A stretch of DNA of 64,000 bases from Sorghum bicolor (Eukaryota > Streptophyta > Magnoliopsida > Poales > Poaceae), in assembly GCF_000003195.3 (NCBI RefSeq), contig NC_012870.2:52844049-52908048 (forward strand), read 5' to 3'. Under the pieces are notes generated by a model. That model was not told the DNA's origin and did not search any database. It worked only from the letters and a program-made list of their open reading frames with translations. The position numbers and the translations under genes were made by a program. This document shows, piece by piece, positions 58,331 to 64,000 of this stretch (positions are counted from its first letter, which is position 1; every line of letters begins with the position of its first letter).

Positions 58331-59159
58331 ATCCATGTCCCTCAATTGTTGTTGTTCATACTTCTCTTGGTTCTTTTTTTTTTCTAAAAACAGATGTGAA
58401 GTTTAGTTACCATTTTTCAGATGTTGTGTCAGTCTTTACAACTTTCATAGATGAACGTTCTGAAAACAGGGAGCTGTTTTGTTGTGTTACTCTGAGTTAT
58501 TCAGTAGAAGCACTAATTCTGATGCATGCATTTTCATTGTGCTATTTTACCATTTTTCTTTCATTCTGCTATAGTTGCGTATCTGCATGCTGCTGCTTAG
58601 TGTGAACTGCTGTTTGTTTCGGTTACAGAATGCATGACTTCAACCAGACGACAACAGAATGGTGTACAGGATAATATTTATGATTGATCTTTGGCTGCAT
58701 GGAAGACATTAAACTGTTTGCAGACGGCTTACTGTCTATGGGTTGTATGACACGTCTTTATACCTGTCTGTATGATATATTCGAGGTGCTTATAGACGAG
58801 GGGTCGTCTATGGGCTGTACATGCCCGTTTGAGGGCAATCAATAGTCTCCAGATACAAGAATATAATGATTGTCTCCAATCATTCGATCAAATGGAAGTC
58901 CTTCTGCAATAGTTTCTTACTTGTATTTTTGCGCACTGCAGTCAAAGAGGGCGGCTTTTTATTTCACGGGGGAAAGGGATGGCTGGACGTGGGTGATGGC
59001 TGATTGCGACATTGCAATGTGAGCTCATTACCCTTCTCTCAACTCTCACTCTCTCAGTACTTTGCACGGCAAGCTGCATATAAGTTCCCATCAGACATCG
59101 GTTTCCAACCAAGCATGTCTTCACACCTGCCCAACTTCTACACACATTCTGAACACCAG
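58331..59159. other. Interval upstream of the LRR-RLK gene
   Basis: T-rich sequence that may be an intron of the FG-repeat fragment (an acceptor-like GGTTACAG near 58627). Then presumptive promoter and leader of the receptor kinase gene. An alternative ATG at 59115 lies in frame with it. No other gene seen. Confidence 0.4.
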
Positions 59160-62100
59160 ATGAGAATGGTATCCAACAAAGTGCAACCTTCCTCGAGGCC
59201 TCTGCTGTGCCTCCACCTATTGATCCTGCCATGCCTATGCCTTCTCTTCTCACAAGCACATGCACGGCATCATGGGGACACACCACTCAGATTTCAGAAG
59301 ATGGCTCTGCTCCACTGGAAATCTACTCTTCAATACTTGCCGCCACTGATGAGATCTTGGCAGGACAACACCGGCCCGTGCAATTGGACTGGCATCACAT
59401 GTATGTCTATGCGCCACGGTCGCCGCCCAACCAGCTGGGTTGTGACCAACATCTCACTGCCAGATGCCGGTATCCATGGCCAGCTTGGTGAGCTCAACTT
59501 CTCAGCTCTCCCTTTCCTCACATACATCGACTTGCATAACAATAGTCTCTACGGTCCAATACCAGCTAATGTCAGTGCATCATCCTCACTTCAGTATCTA
59601 AATTTGCACCACAACCATTTTAGTGGTAATATACCAGAGATTGGTGGCCTACAGAGCCTCAGATTCCTTGAGGTCTCCTTTAACAACCTCACAGGCCCCA
59701 TCCCTGCATCCTTGTGCAACCTAACATCGTTAACACAGCTTGTCATTCACCAAACCATGGTCTCAGGTTCCATTCCAAACGATATAGCAAGGCTTGTCAA
59801 CCTGCAGCAACTACAACTAAGCAACAGCAGTTTAACCGGTGGCATACCCAAATCACTGCAAAATTTAACCCAGCTGAATTTTTTGTATCTGTTTGGTAAT
59901 GAACTGTCTGGATCCATACCCACAGAACTAGGCAACCTCGTCAACCTGCAAGAACTCTATCTTAGCACAAATGAACTGTCTGGGGCCATACCCACAGAAC
60001 TAGGCCGGCTCATCAAGCTGAAGGAACTTGATCTTAGCACAAATACACTGTATGGTGAAATCCCTGTCTCTTTATCTAATCTCACTGAAATCACCTTGTT
60101 TCTTCTATATAAGAATCAAATTACAGGTTCTATTCCTCCAGATCTAGGCAGACTCATCAACTTGCAACGGTTTGATCTCTGCATGAACAACCTTACAGGT
60201 ACCATCCCACCCGTTCTATCTAACCTCACCAAGCTGAGCGAACTTGGTCTCTGTAAAAATGGATTCACAGGTCCCATACCCCTTGAACTAGGTCGCCTAT
60301 CAAATCTCCAAATTCTCTTCTTGTTTACCAACCAGCTCTTTGGTTTTATTCCTTCCAGCTTAGGAAACCTTAGTAGCATACAGCATTTGTCCTTGGAAGA
60401 GAACCAACTTGTTGGCACAATACCAAAAACTTTTGGCAACCTGCAAAACATCCAGAATCTTCTCCTCTACACTAACCAGTTATCAGGCTCCCTTCCTCAA
60501 GAGTTCGAAAACATCACAGGCATAGTTCAGCTTGACCTAAGCAACAACTCCCTTTCAGGACCTTTGCCTTCAAATATATGCACAGGTGGCAGACTAGAAC
60601 TTTTTATGGCCCCTTTAAACATGTTTGATGGTCCTATTCCAAGGAGCTTGAAGGCATGTACGACCTTGGTCCGAATGAGACTTGACGGGAACAAGCTCAC
60701 AGGAGATATATCTGATCAGTTTGGTGTGTACCCACAGCTTGTGAAGATAAGCTTATCATCCAATAGGCTCTCTGGTCAGATCCCGCAGAATTTTAGCTTC
60801 TGTCCCCAACTAGAGGTGTTGTATTTATCAGAAAACTTCTTTACCGGCCCAATACCTCCATCCCTTGCGAAATTGCCAAACTTGGTGGAACTAACACTGG
60901 ATTCTAACCGCTTAAGCGGTGAGATTCCATCAGAAATCGGCAACTTAACAAATCTCTATAGCTTGAACCTATCGTCGAATCAGTTATCCGGATCCATACC
61001 ACCACAGCTCGGAAACCTGAGCAATTTAGGCTACCTTGATATATCTGGTAATAATCTGGGAGGATCAGTACCCAACGAACTAGGTGACTGCATCAAGCTG
61101 CAGACATTGAGGATCAACAATAATAACATCAGTGGGAATCTTCCTGAAGCAATCGGAAATCTGGCAAACTTACAGATCATGTTAGATGTTAGCAGCAACA
61201 AACTCAATGGTGCCTTGCCACAACAACTTGGACAGCTGCAGATGCTGGAGTTTCTTAACCTTTCCCACAATCAGTTCAGTGGAAGCTTTCCACCTTCTTT
61301 CACAAGCATGCTGAGCTTATCAACGCTTGATGTGTCCTACAACAACCTGGAAGGACCAGTCCCAGAAGGACATCTGCTTCAAAATGCTTCAGTGGACTGG
61401 TTCCTTCACAACAATGGCCTGTGCGGTAATGTCACTGGCTTGCCACCTTGTCCTTCGAATTCGGCTCAATCGTACGGTCACCATAAACGAAGGCTACTTA
61501 GTTTGGTACTGCCAATTGCACTTGTTGTGGGTTTCATAGTTCTCGCTATAACCGTAACTGTTACAATACTCACTAGTAATAAAAGAAAGCCACAAGAAAA
61601 TGCTACTAGCAGTGGAAGAGATATGCTCTGTGTTTGGAATTTTGATGGAAGGCTAGCATTTGAGGATATCATAAGGGCAACTGAAAATTTCAACGATAAG
61701 TACATCATTGGAACAGGAGGATTCAGCAAAGTGTACAAAGCACAACTTCAGGATGGGCAGCTGGTCGCTGTGAAGAAGCTTCATTCCAGTGACGAAGAGG
61801 TGAATGATGAAAGAAGATTTCGTAGTGAAATGGAAATCTTATCACAAATCCGGCAGCGCAATATTGTCAAACTTTATGGATTCTGCTGCCATCGAGAGTA
61901 TAGGTTTCTTATCTATGATTATATTGAGCAGGGAAGCCTCCATAAGATATTACAGAATGAGGAGCTAGCCAAGGAATTTGATTGGCAGAAGAGAACTGCT
62001 CTTGTGCAAGACGTAGCTCAAGCGATAGCTTATTTGCACAATGAATGTAAGCCACCAATAATCCATCGAGATATCACAAGCAACAACATCTTGCTCAACA

Positions 62101-62652
62101 CTAGTTTCAAGGCTTATGTCTCAGATTTCGGTACAGCAAAGCTTTTGAAACCTGATTCATCAAACTGGAGCGCGCTAGCTGGGACATATGGTTATATGGC
62201 TCCAGGTATATATTTTCTCTTTATCACTCTAGAATTATATATGACTATCTGTAGAGTGATTCCTAATTATTTGAGTCCTCTGTTGTTGTGTAGAGCTATC
62301 CTACACCTCTTTTGTGACCGAGAAATGCGACGTCTATAGCTTTGGCGTGATTGTCTTGGAGGTGGTGATGGGGAGGCATCCAGAAAATCTTTTACATGAC
62401 CTTGCGTCATCATCACTGGAGAAAAATCTGCTCCTTAAAGAGATCCTGGACCAACGATCTTCACCACCAACAACAACTGAAGAGGAAGACATAGTTCTTA
62501 TCATGAAGACAGCATTTTCTTGCCTCCAAGCTTCTCCTCAAGCAAGGCCAACAATGCAGGGGGTGTATCAGGCCTTTACTTATCGTCAGTCTTCTAGTTC
62601 CTTCCCTGGAGATTTCAGTACAATCACACTGGAGGAGCTACAGGGTGCATGA
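59160..62652 (+). CDS. LRR receptor-like kinase (MIK2-like group), two exons
   Basis: Exons 59160-62205 and 62294-62652 join at an 88-bp GT-AG intron inside the APE codon, giving 1134 aa. An ATG at 59115 would add 15 residues; 59160 puts the hydrophobic signal peptide (about 14-35) nearer the start. An N-terminal LRR cap (CNWTGITC) is followed by about 25-26 nearly uninterrupted 24-residue LRRs, then a transmembrane helix (about 780-803). The kinase has GTGGFS at 851, Lys872, HRD from 969 with the ITSNN variant, DFG at 989 and APE after splicing. All catalytic residues are present. It would sit in the plasma membrane and sense an extracellular peptide or wall signal; the ligand is unknown. 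The [11 protein letters not shown] motif and LRR number fit the MIK2-like group (subfamily XII/XI relatives). Confidence 0.93.
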
Positions 62653-62693
62653 ATACATGAACATAGTGTCTGGCTGCCCCAAAGTTCCTATTG

Positions 62694-62865
62694 GCATGTG
62701 CTTGCTCTCACAACATCAAGTTGTATCAAATGTATGTGAAGAGCTCATTCTTGAATGAAGTCATCAATAGATTGGTCCATGACTCTGTGGAGCAACCGTC
62801 TGGTTTTGAAGATCCCAAGAAATCACAAGTTCATGACTTACGAGCAGTGTTCTGGTATTGGCATT
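62694..62865 (+). pseudogene. Ty1/copia reverse transcriptase fragment
   Basis: The frame reads KLYQMYVKSSFLNEVINRLV and then EQPSGFEDPKKSQVHDL. This corresponds to the copia RT block usually reading LYQMDVKSAFLNG followed by QPPGFE. The catalytic-block D is replaced by Y and Val-Tyr is disturbed. Only about 55 codons remain, immediately after the LRR-RLK stop. A degraded insertion in the 3' flank. Confidence 0.7.
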
Positions 62866-63717
62866 ATATGAAAGAATATGGATTTGGCAACGTGGTGGGC
62901 TGGCGCCTCCCTATCTGCACCCTTCTATAACTTGTATGAAGCAGAATGATGTGTTTAGGGTTCAGCCCAAACTGCTCTTGTACCATACTTTTTCTGGCTT
63001 TAGCCAACAATTGCTAATTACATATATAACTTGAGTATGCCCAATTCCATGCTATAGTAGCATAAATTTTGTTAGAAAAAATAAATGTGATCCATCAAGT
63101 GAAACTTTGTAACACATCATGTGAAGCACAAAGTAAAACACAATATACAACGTTATATTCAGTTTTTTAGAATTTACTTGGTTCTGCTGGCAAAAGAGAA
63201 TTTGGAGCATCGGTGCCTCCTTCATGCATGGGCCCGTGCCCTAAGTCATTTTGAAGAAAACTCCATTTTTGTTTAGACAAGCAACCCGTAGTCCATCTAG
63301 CGATAAATGCACATTGAATATGTTCGAATATTTTATCTTCACCTAAAGTGCATTTGGATGCGAAGAGAAAATTGAGAAATTCTTCATTTTCACATGTGAC
63401 ACCCCCTCTCCCTTCCCAGCCCTAGCCTCAGCCCCCCTGTATTTCTTTCTCTCTTTTCTCATCACCACTACCAGCAGGGGCAACCCCAATTCTCGGGTCT
63501 AGTGAGGACAGTACTCCATGCCACATTGCAAGAGTATGGCGGCGAGTAGATGGTGTTGGGTGGGAGTCGCATGGCACAACGCTCATGGCATGTGGTGGAC
63601 ACAAAGCGATGGGGGAGAGCTTGGGGAGCGTGTGAGCTCAGCAATTTCCCCACGTCAGTGAGCCAGGTCACTGCCGGTGTGTGCCCAGTCTACAACCCAG
63701 GGTCCTGCTTTGGTCAC
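62866..63717. other. 3' flank of the LRR-RLK gene, nothing recognised
   Basis: AT-rich then moderately GC-rich sequence. No ORF with recognisable product, MITE pair or RNA gene. Confidence 0.45.
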
Positions 63718-63720
63718 TAG

Positions 63721-64000
63721 CACTACTACAAAATCTATTTGTAGCAACAGGAGGCCTTTTATTATAGAGACAGATAGAAATCGAGCCACCTCTATAGTGG
63801 CCTTCAAATGGAGATTCCTTTAGAAATGTATTTGTAAATGCAGTGGTTATTTTCAACCGCCTCTACAAATGCCTCTACTTTTAGAGGCAACTCTATTTCT
63901 GGCCATCTCTAAAAATTGATTTCTCTAGAGGCGCAATTTCATCCACCTCTAAAAATAATAGCTCCATAGTAATTTTGAATTTTTCAAACGATGTTAGATG
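63721..64000 (+). mobile_element. 5' end of a CACTA element, running off the window
   Basis: CACTACTACAAAATCTATTT is a typical grass CACTA terminus. Subterminal units of the kind CCTCTAAAAAT and CAACCGCCTCTACAAAT follow in both orientations. The preceding TAG may be the 3-bp duplication. The rest lies beyond the window. Confidence 0.8.

Noticed and set aside
1..64000. CRISPR arrays, bacterial operons, tRNA or rRNA genes
   Set aside because: No regularly spaced direct repeats with unique spacers, no bacterial gene organisation and no cloverleaf or rRNA-like sequence were seen; the window is plant nuclear DNA.

Overview
The window is nuclear DNA from a grass. A Panicoideae/Andropogoneae genome (sorghum or sugarcane type) is inferred from nested Tat-type Ty3/gypsy elements, SIRE-like Ty1/copia LTRs, CACTA subterminal repeats, Stowaway and Tourist MITEs starting GGCCTTGTTTAG, and plant introns. 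The species cannot be fixed from sequence alone. Most of the 64 kb is transposable elements. Only two clearly intact host-type genes are seen: a hAT-transposase-derived gene (minus strand, 26.1-29.4 kb) and an LRR receptor-like kinase gene (plus strand, 59.2-62.7 kb). The transposase gene of a mariner-like element is also intact.

Layout. 1-3778: 5' part of a minus-strand SIRE-like Ty1/copia element (gag ORF running off the left edge, initiator-Met PBS, 1.57 kb LTR). 3.9-4.5 kb: inverted plus tandem repeat. 4967-9104: complete mariner-like element with TA target duplication, near-identical TIRs, an intron-split DD39D transposase and an unexplained antisense second ORF. 9.5-9.8 kb: F-box/kelch pseudogene. 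10.6-11.1 kb: Tourist MITE inside a Stowaway MITE. 11272-25047: complete minus-strand Tat-type gypsy element with CAGAT target duplication, decayed gag-pol, and an antisense six-exon extra gene (aORF). Its 5' LTR is split by a SIRE-like solo LTR at 22943-24824. 26.1-29.4 kb: hAT-derived gene. 29.8-33.8 kb: MULE-like repeat, one copy of a local duplication, and a CACTA element with transposase remnants. 35.4-42.6 kb: minus-strand Tat element lacking its 3' end. 42.6-46.2 kb: plus-strand Tat element lacking its 5' part. 46.2-about 53 kb: large non-coding gypsy derivative. 53.9-55.4 kb: second copy of the duplication, carrying a 510-bp fold-back element. 56.8-58.2 kb: Tourist MITE cluster in an FG-repeat gene fragment. 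59.2-62.7 kb: LRR-RLK. 63.7 kb: start of another CACTA element.

How the parts relate. In the 11-25 kb element the pol genes run leftward while the aORF runs rightward, with its own TATA-like box and AATAAA signal. The 42.6 kb element keeps only the tail of an equivalent antisense ORF, so the same plan appears twice. The most unexplained signal is that individual retroelement families are saturated with their own short oligomer: GCCGAT/ATCGGC in the 35-42 kb element, GACCAG/CTGGTC in the 11-25 kb element, and palindromic CCGG-containing units in the two copia LTRs. All calls come from reading the sequence; no database search was possible.
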